A DNA stretch of 8,565 nt from Sporomusaceae bacterium (GTDB lineage Bacteria; Bacillota; Negativicutes; DSM-13327), in NCBI GenBank assembly GCA_027492445.1, contig JAPUES010000107.1:1-8565 (forward strand), written 5' to 3'. The notes beneath the pieces were generated by a model, which ran no database searches, was not told where the DNA came from, and worked only from the letters and a program-made list of their open reading frames with translations. Numbering within the stretch: the stretch's first letter is position 1; each line of letters starts with the position of its first letter. This document shows positions 1 through 5,855 of the stretch, in pieces. Made by a program: the position numbers and the translations under genes.

Positions 1-2027
1 AACGTCCACCTTTTAATAATCAAAATAATGCTGGACAAAATACTAACCAACGTCCGCCTTTTAACAATCAAAATAGTGCTGGGCAAAATAATACCCAACG
101 TCCGCCTTTTAACAATCAAAACACGCCACCGGCAGGTAATCAAGGTCGGCCAGCTCCTGCTAATAAATTTCAACAGAATAATAACCGTCCTAATAATAAT
201 TTTAATAAAAAACCGCAAGTTAGCCGTGGACATCAACCGCGGGTGGCACCAGCCCCTAAAATGGAAATGCCAAAACCTAAAACTGTTAAATTAGGTGAAT
301 CCATTACGGTAAAAGAATTAGCAGGCAAACTGTCCCGTGAAGTCGGTGAAGTGATTAAAAAGCTGATGATGCTTGGCATTATGGCGACTATCAATCAAGA
401 TCTTGATTTTGATACTGCTTCCTTACTGTCAACGGAATTTGGGGTTGAAGTACTAGAATTACCACCAGAAGAAGATCCTACTGAAATTGCAGAAATTGAA
501 GATAACCCTGCAAGTCTTGTAGTAAGACCACCGGTTGTAACTGTAATGGGACACGTGGATCATGGTAAGACTTCCTTACTTGATTCCATTCGTCAAACCA
601 GTGTAACGGCCCACGAAGCCGGCGGAATTACCCAGCATATTGGTGCTTATAAAGTGACTTGTAATGGTAAAAAAATCGTGTTTCTTGACACCCCTGGTCA
701 TGAAGCCTTTACGGCAATGCGGGCTCGTGGTGCGCAAGTAACGGATATTGCTATTTTAGTTGTAGCTGCTGATGATGGCGTTATGCCACAAACCATCGAA
801 GCCATTAATCATGCCAAATCTGCAAATGTACCTATCATTGTCGCCATTAATAAAATTGACCGCCCAGGTTCCAATCCAGATCGTGTAAAACAACAATTAT
901 CCGATCATGGTCTTGTTCCGGAAGATTGGGGCGGCGAGACAATCATGGTGCCAGTATCCGCACAAAAGAAACTAGGTATTAATGATCTTTTAGAGATGAT
1001 TGTACTGGTTGCTGAAATGCAAGAAATAAAAGCCAACCCTCATCGCCTAGCAATGGGTACGATCATTGAGGCGAAACTTGACAAAGGCCGGGGCCCTGTT
1101 GCGACAGTGCTCGTACAAAAAGGAACTCTTCATATCGGCGATACTATTATTGCAGGTATTGCTTATGGTAAAGTTCGGGCCATGATTAATGATCGTGGTG
1201 AAAAAGTTAAAAAAGCTGGTCCTTCTACCCCTGTAGAGGTTCTTGGTCTTGCCGATGTACCTGAAGCAGGAGATGTACTACTAGCAGTTGATGAAAAAAT
1301 AGCCAGAGCAGTAGCGGAAAAACGGATTGCCAAAAGACGAACAGATGAATTAATGCAATCCCAAAAAGTTTCTTTAGATGACTTATTTAAACAAATTCAA
1401 GATGGCAATATTAAGGATCTTAATATTGTTATTAAGGCAGATGTACAAGGTTCTGTTGAAGCCTTGCGTCAGTCTTTACTAGCCTTAAATACTGGAAATG
1501 AAGAAGTACGCGTTAATATCGTGCATGCTGGCGTTGGTACTATTAATGAATCCGACGTAATGCTTGCTTCTGCTGCGAATGCTCTTATTATTGGATTTAA
1601 TGTACGACCTGATGCTAATTCTCGTAAAGCAGCTACGGCTGAAAAAGTAGACATTAGAATGTACCGCATTATTTACGAAGCATTAAATGATGTTGAAGCT
1701 GCCATGACTGGTATGCTTGCACCGACCTTTAAAGAAACAATTCAAGGCCGCGTAGAAATACGTCAAATCTTTACTATTTCGAAAGTCATTATTGCTGGTG
1801 CTTATGTATTAGAAGGTGAAATTCTAAATTCATCCCAAGTGCGTGTAATTCGTGATGGAATTGTTCTGCATGAAGGTCCTCTTGAATCATTAAGACGTTT
1901 CAAGGATGATGTAAAAAAAGTTGCTGCTGGTTATGAATGCGGCGTTACTGTAGATAATTTCCGTGATCTTAAAGAAGGTGACATTTTAGAAGCCTTCACT
2001 ATGGAACAAATAAAACCTAAGGGTTAA
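1..2027 (+). CDS. infB: Translation initiation factor IF-2, 5'-truncated by window edge
   Basis: IF-2 is the ribosome-associated GTPase that positions initiator tRNA on the 30S subunit and promotes 50S joining. The open frame (first full codon at 3) runs off the left edge, so the true start lies outside; 674 residues are visible. The first ~75 are an Asn/Gln/Pro/Arg-rich, low-complexity linker with 16-residue repeats. An IF2_N-type helical domain follows (nt ~291-455, containing TVKELAGKLS). The G domain has all its motifs: GHVDHGKT (nt 549-572), GGITQHIG (from 621), DTPGH (from 687), NKID (from 849) and SAQ (from 957). Domains II, III and the fMet-tRNA-binding domain IV run to the C-terminus. 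The GTG at 243 is in frame but lies mid-protein, with no clear Shine-Dalgarno. rbfA follows after 19 nt, as in many bacteria. Identity is certain; only the N-terminus is missing. Confidence 0.97.
   Translation, partial: RPPFNNQNNAGQNTNQRPPFNNQNSAGQNNTQRPPFNNQNTPPAGNQGRPAPANKFQQNNNRPNNNFNKKPQVSRGHQPRVAPAPKMEMPKPKTVKLGESITVKELAGKLSREVGEVIKKLMMLGIMATINQDLDFDTASLLSTEFGVEVLELPPEEDPTEIAEIEDNPASLVVRPPVVTVMGHVDHGKTSLLDSIRQTSVTAHEAGGITQHIGAYKVTCNGKKIVFLDTPGHEAFTAMRARGAQVTDIAILVVAADDGVMPQTIEAINHAKSANVPIIVAINKIDRPGSNPDRVKQQLSDHGLVPEDWGGETIMVPVSAQKKLGINDLLEMIVLVAEMQEIKANPHRLAMGTIIEAKLDKGRGPVATVLVQKGTLHIGDTIIAGIAYGKVRAMINDRGEKVKKAGPSTPVEVLGLADVPEAGDVLLAVDEKIARAVAEKRIAKRRTDELMQSQKVSLDDLFKQIQDGNIKDLNIVIKADVQGSVEALRQSLLALNTGNEEVRVNIVHAGVGTINESDVMLASAANALIIGFNVRPDANSRKAATAEKVDIRMYRIIYEALNDVEAAMTGMLAPTFKETIQGRVEIRQIFTISKVIIAGAYVLEGEILNSSQVRVIRDGIVLHEGPLESLRRFKDDVKKVAAGYECGVTVDNFRDLKEGDILEAFTMEQIKPKG
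3..146 (+). repeat. 48-bp tandem repeats coding for the IF-2 linker
   Basis: Two complete 48-bp units (3-50 and 51-98) share about 42 of 48 bases. A third, at 99-146, keeps only the first half closely. Each unit encodes 16 residues starting RPPFNNQN, the first two then following with (N/S)AGQN. The two bases before the first unit fit the end of a CAA codon, as in the other unit ends, so the array probably continues to the left. The unit length is a multiple of three, so gain or loss of units would keep the reading frame. Confidence 0.9.
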
Positions 2028-2046
2028 AAAAGAGGGTCAGATAGTT

Positions 2047-2403
2047 ATGGGACAGCTCCGCGTAGAAAAAGTTCAGGAGTTTATTAAGCAAGAAATTAGT
2101 AAAATTATTTTATCAGAACTGAAGGATCCAAGAGTTGGTTTTGTTACCATTACCCAAGTAGAAGTAACAGGTGATTTGCTAAGTGCCAAGATTTATGTCA
2201 GTTTAATGGGTAGTGATGAACAAAAAGCCAATACCTGGAAAGGACTGCAAAGTTCTTTAGGTTATATGCGTACGGAAATTGGGAAAAGAATTCGCATGCG
2301 ACTTACACCAACCTTATCACTTCATCTTGATGAATCCTTAAATTATAGTGCTCATATCCAAGAATTGTTACTTAAAATTAAAGAAGAAGAGAGCAAACAA
2401 TAA
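2047..2403 (+). CDS. rbfA: 30S ribosome-binding factor A
   Basis: RbfA is a small KH-fold protein that binds the free 30S subunit near the 5' end of 16S rRNA (helix 1) and helps late maturation and cold adaptation. The 118-residue product has the usual length. It shows the family core LKDPRVGFVTITQVEVTGD (residues 25-43), the strand AKIYVSLMG (47-55), the helix ending EIGKRIRMRLTP (77-88), and the conserved HLDES near residue 93. A short Lys/Glu-rich tail follows (110-118). The ATG at 2047 is preceded by an AGAGGG Shine-Dalgarno at about 2031-2036. It sits 19 nt after infB and 3 nt before nrnA, so it is certainly co-transcribed with them. Where many RbfA proteins have Ala-x-Gly at the helix kink, Ser-Leu-Gly (70-72) is seen here, a mild change. 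Confidence 0.96.
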   Translation: MGQLRVEKVQEFIKQEISKIILSELKDPRVGFVTITQVEVTGDLLSAKIYVSLMGSDEQKANTWKGLQSSLGYMRTEIGKRIRMRLTPTLSLHLDESLNYSAHIQELLLKIKEEESKQ

Positions 2404-2406
2404 GCT

Positions 2407-3360
2407 ATGGATGTTTCATTCAAACAAATTGCCAACCTTTTTGAAGAAAGTCACTCTATCATTCTCACTGGCCATGTTAATCCTGATGGAGATTGTTTGG
2501 GTTCGATATTAGCCTTGTATCAATATCTTCTTGCCCTTGGAAAAGATGTACGGATGGTACTTGATGATGATGTACCTGTGCTGTATAAGTTCCTGCCTGG
2601 TCATCTCGCTATTGAAAAGCCAACAGCACAATTAATAAAGGCTGATTTATTAATTGTGCTAGATGCCAGTGATCTTGAACGTATTGGTGCAGTAAAACAT
2701 TATGTGAATGCTCCCATTTTAAATATTGATCATCACCTTTCTAATACTCGGTTTGCTGATTATTGTTATATTGACGCTACCTCGGCAGCGACTGGTGAAA
2801 TACTGTTTCAGTTATTTACCATGCTCAACGCCACTATTACTGCCGATATGGCCAGTTGTTTGTATACTGCAATAGCGACAGACTGTGGTTTTTTTCGGTA
2901 TGCCAATACCTCCGTACAAACGATGAACTACGCTGCCGCTTTAATGGAGAAAGGTGCAAGTCCTCATATTATTTCCGAACATTTAGAAACAAAATCCCTA
3001 GAGAGCATCTTAACGTTAGGAAAAGTATTAGAGTCTTTAGAGCTTTATCATCATGGTAAAATTGCTTCGATTACGATTTTGCCAAATACCTTAAGTAGCC
3101 TTGATACTACCGAAGGTTTTATCAATTACCCAAGGGTCATTGCTGGAGTCGCCATTGCCATTATGTTTAAGGTGATGAGTGATAATACAGTACGTATTAG
3201 TTTTCGCTCTAAAGATGTCGATGTTAGTACATTAGCATTATCTTTTGGTGGCGGCGGTCATGCACGTGCTGCAGGCTGCGCCATTACCGGTAAAATAGAA
3301 GATGTCAAAAAAACAGTTCTTTTAGCCGCCATAAAGCAGTTAAAAGAGGTGGCACCATGA
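2407..3360 (+). CDS. nrnA: DHH/DHHA1 phosphoesterase, NrnA-type nanoRNase and pAp phosphatase
   Basis: NrnA-family enzymes degrade 2-5 nt RNA leftovers to mononucleotides and hydrolyse 3'-phosphoadenosine 5'-phosphate to AMP in the cytosol. The 317-residue length matches Bacillus NrnA. The N-terminal DHH domain has the metal-binding motifs GHVNPDGDCLGS (residues 22-33), LIVLDASD (82-89), the signature NIDHH (106-110) and TDCGFFRY (158-165). The C-terminal DHHA1 domain carries the substrate-binding GGGGHARAAG (281-290). All expected metal ligands are present, so the enzyme should be active. It starts 3 nt after the rbfA stop; a purine-rich stretch at the rbfA 3' end is the only Shine-Dalgarno, so translation may be coupled. 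Its stop overlaps the truB start (ATGA). Placement between rbfA and truB is common in Firmicutes. The exact substrate (nanoRNA, pAp or a cyclic dinucleotide product) cannot be settled from sequence. Confidence 0.93.
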   Translation: MDVSFKQIANLFEESHSIILTGHVNPDGDCLGSILALYQYLLALGKDVRMVLDDDVPVLYKFLPGHLAIEKPTAQLIKADLLIVLDASDLERIGAVKHYVNAPILNIDHHLSNTRFADYCYIDATSAATGEILFQLFTMLNATITADMASCLYTAIATDCGFFRYANTSVQTMNYAAALMEKGASPHIISEHLETKSLESILTLGKVLESLELYHHGKIASITILPNTLSSLDTTEGFINYPRVIAGVAIAIMFKVMSDNTVRISFRSKDVDVSTLALSFGGGGHARAAGCAITGKIEDVKKTVLLAAIKQLKEVAP

Positions 3361-4235
3361 TGGGCGGCCTTATTAATGTTTTAAAACCGCCTGGTATGAC
3401 TTCCCATGATGTAGTGTCCTTTATTCGCAGAACCTATCATTTAAAACGTGTCGGTCATGCTGGCACCTTAGATCCAGCAGCAGCAGGAGTGCTACCCGTA
3501 GCCCTAGGTCCTGGGACGCGCATGCTAGAATATATGACAGATTGTGATAAAAGCTACCGTGTTGAACTTACCATTGGTTATGAAACAGATACAGGGGACG
3601 CTACTGGTACCATAATTCGTGAACAGAATTGTACCATGCCAACCACAGACATTTTAGAGAAAGTACTATCCTCCTTCCTTGGTAAAATTGAACAAGTTCC
3701 TCCCATGTATTCTGCCATTAAGGTGCAAGGAAAGAAGCTTTATGAGTTAGCACGGGCAGGAATTACAGTGGAAAGAAAAGCACGTCAGATTGAAATCCAT
3801 AGTATTACACTTTTAAACATCACATCAAATACTATTTTATTTGATGTGGTATGTTCAAAGGGAACTTATATTCGCTCTTTATGTACGGATATTGGCTTAC
3901 AAATTAATTGCCCAGTAGTCATGTCCTTTTTAGTACGGACAGGAGTTGGTTCTTTTCTACTAGGCCAAGCCTATTCCTTAGAGGAAATTGCCGAGCGTCT
4001 AGACGAGGTAGTACTGCCAGTTGATAGTGCCCTTGCTTATATGGCAAGAATCACCTTATCAGCAGAACTAACCAAAGCCTTTAAACACGGCCAGCTGATT
4101 ACAGTCCAGCGTGATGAAGAGGTAACAGGACAACTGCTGCGAATCTATGATTCCCAACATGTATTAATTGGCATAGGTCAGGAAAAACCTGGTACCTCTT
4201 TAATTACGCCGATAAAAGTCTTAGTTTCCGGGTAA
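3357..4235 (+). CDS. truB: tRNA pseudouridine(55) synthase
   Basis: TruB converts U55 in the T-loop of tRNAs to pseudouridine and also acts as a tRNA chaperone. The 292-residue protein has the start motif INVLKPPGMTSHDVV (6-20). The catalytic motif is GHAGTLDP with the nucleophile Asp39, followed by AAGVLPVALGPGTRM. KSYRVEL carries the conserved Tyr67. Other conserved segments are QVPPMYSAIKVQGKKLYELAR (113-133) and GTYIRSLCTDIG (169-180); a PUA-like C-terminal segment follows. The conserved segment near 185-200 (NCPVVMSFLVRTGVGSF) departs somewhat from the usual pattern ending in RSGPF. Two in-frame ATGs stand together at 3357 and 3360. The Shine-Dalgarno AGAGGTGG (3345-3352) sits 4 nt from the first and 7 nt from the second, so the second may be the real start. 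Overlap with nrnA suggests translational coupling. Confidence 0.96.
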   Translation: MMGGLINVLKPPGMTSHDVVSFIRRTYHLKRVGHAGTLDPAAAGVLPVALGPGTRMLEYMTDCDKSYRVELTIGYETDTGDATGTIIREQNCTMPTTDILEKVLSSFLGKIEQVPPMYSAIKVQGKKLYELARAGITVERKARQIEIHSITLLNITSNTILFDVVCSKGTYIRSLCTDIGLQINCPVVMSFLVRTGVGSFLLGQAYSLEEIAERLDEVVLPVDSALAYMARITLSAELTKAFKHGQLITVQRDEEVTGQLLRIYDSQHVLIGIGQEKPGTSLITPIKVLVSG

Positions 4236-4273
4236 CTTAATTTATATGAATTGATAGTTGTGTGGTGTATGAT

Positions 4274-5209
4274 ATGCAAATTTTTACTAAATTAACAAGT
4301 TTAAATCAAAAGTTTTCTGGAATTTCAATTGCCTTAGGTACTTTTGATGGAATACATACCGGTCATCAAAAAATTATTTCTCGTGCTGTGGAATTGGCAA
4401 GGCAAATAAATGGTACTAGTATGGTATTAACCTTTAGTAATCATCCTTTATCTGTAGTTGCACCTCAGCATTGTCCGCAGCAATTAGTCACGCAAGAATA
4501 TAAGGCCGAGTTAATTCAAAATCTTGGGGTAGATGTTCTGTTAAATCTCCCTTTTACCCCTCAATTTTTACAACTCTCTGCCACTGAATTTATTCATTTG
4601 ACCTTAGGGAACTTAAGCCCTAGGCATATTGTTGTGGGTCCAAATTACTTTTTTGGTTACAAACGTAGTGGTACAGCAGAGCTTTTACAAGAAGCGGGGA
4701 ACAAATATGGTTTTAATGTGGAGATTCATCCCACGGTTTATGTTGATGATGTGGTGGTGAGCAGTACTTTAATAAGGCAGCTAATTGCCGCTGGTAAAGT
4801 GGATCAAGCTGCCCATCTGTTAGGTCGGCCTTTAGCACTTAAAGGAACTGTGATTCATGGGGATAAACGCGGCCGTCAATTAGGCTATCCGACTATCAAT
4901 CTTAAAATTCCAAATCACTTAATTTTGCCAACGGATGGTGTCTATGGAGTTGTAGTGACCATTCATAACATAGAGTATAAGGGTGTTGCTAATATTGGTA
5001 ACAATCCTACTTTCAATGGAATTCACCGTCGTCTAGAAGTACATCTTTTAGATTTTGATGATAATGTATACGGTCAAATCGTCACTGTAATTTTTTTGAA
5101 AAAGATTCGGGGACAAGTTGCTTTTTCCAATGCAGAGCAACTTAAGGTACAAATCTTTGAAGATGTCTTAACTGCAAAACAATATTTTTCTTCAATTGAT
5201 GAATCATAA
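4274..5209 (+). CDS. ribF: Bifunctional riboflavin kinase / FAD synthetase
   Basis: RibF phosphorylates riboflavin to FMN and then adenylylates FMN to FAD. Counting from the ATG at 4274 (311 residues), the N-terminal nucleotidyltransferase domain shows LGTFDGIHTGHQ (21-32), FSNHP (54-58), VGPNYFFGYKRSG (121-133) and SSTLIRQ (163-169). The C-terminal flavokinase domain shows GDKRGRQLGYPTIN (196-209), ANIGNNPTF (239-247) and LEVHLLDF (254-261) with the likely catalytic Glu255. Both halves look intact. An in-frame GTG at 4262 would add MVYD. I prefer 4274 because it gives the typical short N-terminus and has GGTG at 4264-4267 at workable spacing, while 4262 has no Shine-Dalgarno. It lies 38 nt after truB, with no terminator between, so it closes the infB operon. 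No FMN riboswitch is visible upstream. Confidence 0.94.
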   Translation: MQIFTKLTSLNQKFSGISIALGTFDGIHTGHQKIISRAVELARQINGTSMVLTFSNHPLSVVAPQHCPQQLVTQEYKAELIQNLGVDVLLNLPFTPQFLQLSATEFIHLTLGNLSPRHIVVGPNYFFGYKRSGTAELLQEAGNKYGFNVEIHPTVYVDDVVVSSTLIRQLIAAGKVDQAAHLLGRPLALKGTVIHGDKRGRQLGYPTINLKIPNHLILPTDGVYGVVVTIHNIEYKGVANIGNNPTFNGIHRRLEVHLLDFDDNVYGQIVTVIFLKKIRGQVAFSNAEQLKVQIFEDVLTAKQYFSSIDES

Positions 5210-5255
5210 CTAGTAAAGTTTTTAACTATGGTTTACAAGCTTTACTAGTTATGAT
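5203..5255. repeat. Long inverted repeat between ribF and rpsO
   Basis: The arms 5204-5218 (TCATAACTAGTAAAG) and 5240-5254 are perfect 15-bp reverse complements. One more A-T pair extends outward (5203/5255), and a U-G wobble plus two A-T pairs extend inward, giving about 19 pairs around a ~15-nt loop. The left arm includes the ribF stop codon. No T-run follows on either strand, so it does not look like an ordinary intrinsic terminator. The right arm fills the spacer of the rpsO promoter. It could be an operator, an RNase III or RNA-stability hairpin at the end of the ribF message, or both. Confidence 0.85.
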
Positions 5256-5260
5256 AAAAT
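5232..5260 (+). promoter_or_regulatory. Sigma-A-type promoter for rpsO
   Basis: The -35 TTTACA (5232-5237) and -10 TAAAAT (5255-5260) each match five of six consensus bases. They are separated by exactly 17 bp, with an extended -10 TG at 5252-5253. Transcription should begin near 5267, giving rpsO a leader of about 114 nt. The spacer coincides with the right arm of the inverted repeat at 5203-5255. Confidence 0.75.
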
Positions 5261-5266
5261 AGAATT

Positions 5267-5380
5267 TGTGGATTAACGTCTATCTGGCGTATAATCCTAG
5301 ATAACCATAGCGAGGATGCTCGATTCTCCAACGAATATCTTGGCTAATGGGGATATATATTAAGGGAGGGTACCATTACT
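5267..5380 (+). promoter_or_regulatory. Structured rpsO leader, candidate S15 autoregulatory RNA
   Basis: The leader has a first hairpin at 5270-5297 (11 pairs, one bulged A at 5291, loop TATCT). Next comes a stem CCATAGC (5305-5311) with GCTAATGG (5343-5350, one bulged A). This encloses two small hairpins, GAG/CTC with a GATG loop (5312-5321) and ATTC/GAAT (5323-5336), so a three-way junction forms. The segment TAATGG (5345-5350) can instead pair with CCATTA (5373-5378), placing the Shine-Dalgarno AAGGGAGGG (5362-5370) in the loop. S15 is known to repress its own mRNA through diverse leader structures in several bacteria, often with junctions resembling its 16S site. Folding was done by eye. 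The structure is supported by pairing; the regulatory role is inferred. Confidence 0.6.
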
Positions 5381-5647
5381 ATGTTAACACCAGAATTAAA
5401 ACAATCCTTGATTGAGAAGTATCGTGTACATGAAGCTGATACAGGATCACCAGAAGTACAAATTGCGATCTTAACAGAGCGCATCAACTATTTGACTGGT
5501 CACTTAAAAATGCACAAAAAGGATCATCATTCCAGACGCGGTCTTTTGAAAATGGTTGGTCAACGTAGAGGTTTATTAAACTATTTACGTGATAATGATT
5601 TAGAGCGTTATCGTTCTATTCTTGAGAAACTAAACCTAAGAAAGTAA
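5381..5647 (+). CDS. rpsO: 30S ribosomal protein S15
   Basis: S15 is a primary-binding protein of the 30S subunit that holds the three-way junction of 16S helices 20-22 and nucleates platform assembly. The 88-residue, all-helical protein has the usual length and family motifs: HEADTGSPEVQIAILTERI (17-35), LTGHLKMHKKDHHSRRGLL (38-56) and GQRRGLLNYL (60-69). The Shine-Dalgarno AAGGGAGGG at 5362-5370 is strong and 10 nt from the ATG. It has its own promoter and terminator, so it is mainly a monocistronic unit between the infB operon and pnp. Adjacency to pnp is classic across bacteria. A structured leader upstream suggests autogenous control. Confidence 0.98.
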   Translation: MLTPELKQSLIEKYRVHEADTGSPEVQIAILTERINYLTGHLKMHKKDHHSRRGLLKMVGQRRGLLNYLRDNDLERYRSILEKLNLRK

Positions 5648-5674
5648 GAGACTTTTTTATTTATCTAAGAAGGG

Positions 5675-5728
5675 GACTAGGGTTTTGCCTAGGTCAAGGA
5701 CTTGGCAAAAGCCAAGTCCTTTCTTATT
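5675..5728 (+). terminator. Intrinsic terminator of rpsO with an upstream companion hairpin
   Basis: A perfect 11-bp stem (AAGGACTTGGC, 5696-5706, with 5711-5721) has an AAAA loop and is followed by TCTTATT, a modest U-rich tail. Directly before it, 5675-5681 pairs with 5688-5695 (7 bp, one bulged G) around a GTTTTG loop. TTTTGCC (5683-5689), covering most of the first loop, is the exact complement of GGCAAAA (5704-5710) in the terminator, so a competing fold is possible. The terminator itself is clear; the role of the first hairpin is uncertain. Confidence 0.85.
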
Positions 5729-5730
5729 AT
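5702..5730 (+). promoter_or_regulatory. Candidate sigma-A promoter for pnp inside the rpsO terminator
   Basis: TTGGCA (5702-5707) and TATTAT (5725-5730) each match five of six consensus bases and are 17 bp apart. The -35 lies in the terminator stem and loop, and the -10 in its tail. Start of transcription would be near 5737, giving pnp a leader of about 119 nt. In AT-rich DNA such matches can arise by chance, but no better promoter is seen before pnp. Confidence 0.5.
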
Positions 5731-5743
5731 GATAATAACCCTA

Positions 5744-5786
5744 TCTTTTATTATTATTTTATCGATTAGCGAATAATAATAAAGGG
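5744..5786 (+). promoter_or_regulatory. AT-rich hairpin in the pnp leader
   Basis: TTTATTATTATT (5747-5758) is the exact reverse complement of 5772-5783. Flanking C-G and G-U pairs extend the stem to about 15-16 pairs with an ~11-nt loop. It would sit at the very 5' end of a transcript starting near 5737. In E. coli a 5' hairpin of the pnp message is cut by RNase III and then used by PNPase to repress itself; this hairpin is placed similarly, but the same mechanism is only inferred. The rest of the gap up to 5838 is AT-rich, with nothing else recognisable. Confidence 0.5.
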
Positions 5787-5855
5787 AATAATAAAAAAAA
5801 TGTCGAAGATTTAACTATTAAAATAGAGCAGGAATACATAGGAGGAAAAATTAAT

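Noticed and set aside
243..245. GTG as the start of infB, or an internal start for a shorter IF-2 form
   Set aside because: The frame stays open to the left edge with IF-2-like linker repeats, and no Shine-Dalgarno stands before 243. An internal start cannot be excluded but has no support.
28..294. 88-codon open frame overlapping the infB repeats
   Set aside because: It is an alternative frame of the 48-bp repeat; its low-complexity translation mirrors the repeat, and the infB frame continues through the region with conserved protein.
1469..1669. Minus-strand 66-codon frame inside infB
   Set aside because: Shadow of conserved infB coding sequence; no ribosome-binding site and no recognisable product.
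2856..3059. Plus-strand 67-codon frame inside nrnA
   Set aside because: Different frame within the conserved DHH domain; composition is not protein-like.
5203..5255. Inverted repeat as the intrinsic terminator of ribF
   Set aside because: No T-run follows the stem on either strand, so intrinsic termination is unlikely, though an RNA-end role remains possible.
5819..5824. TAAAAT as a -10 box for pnp
   Set aside because: No acceptable -35 is found 16-18 bp upstream (only A-rich sequence); the pair at 5702-5730 is better.
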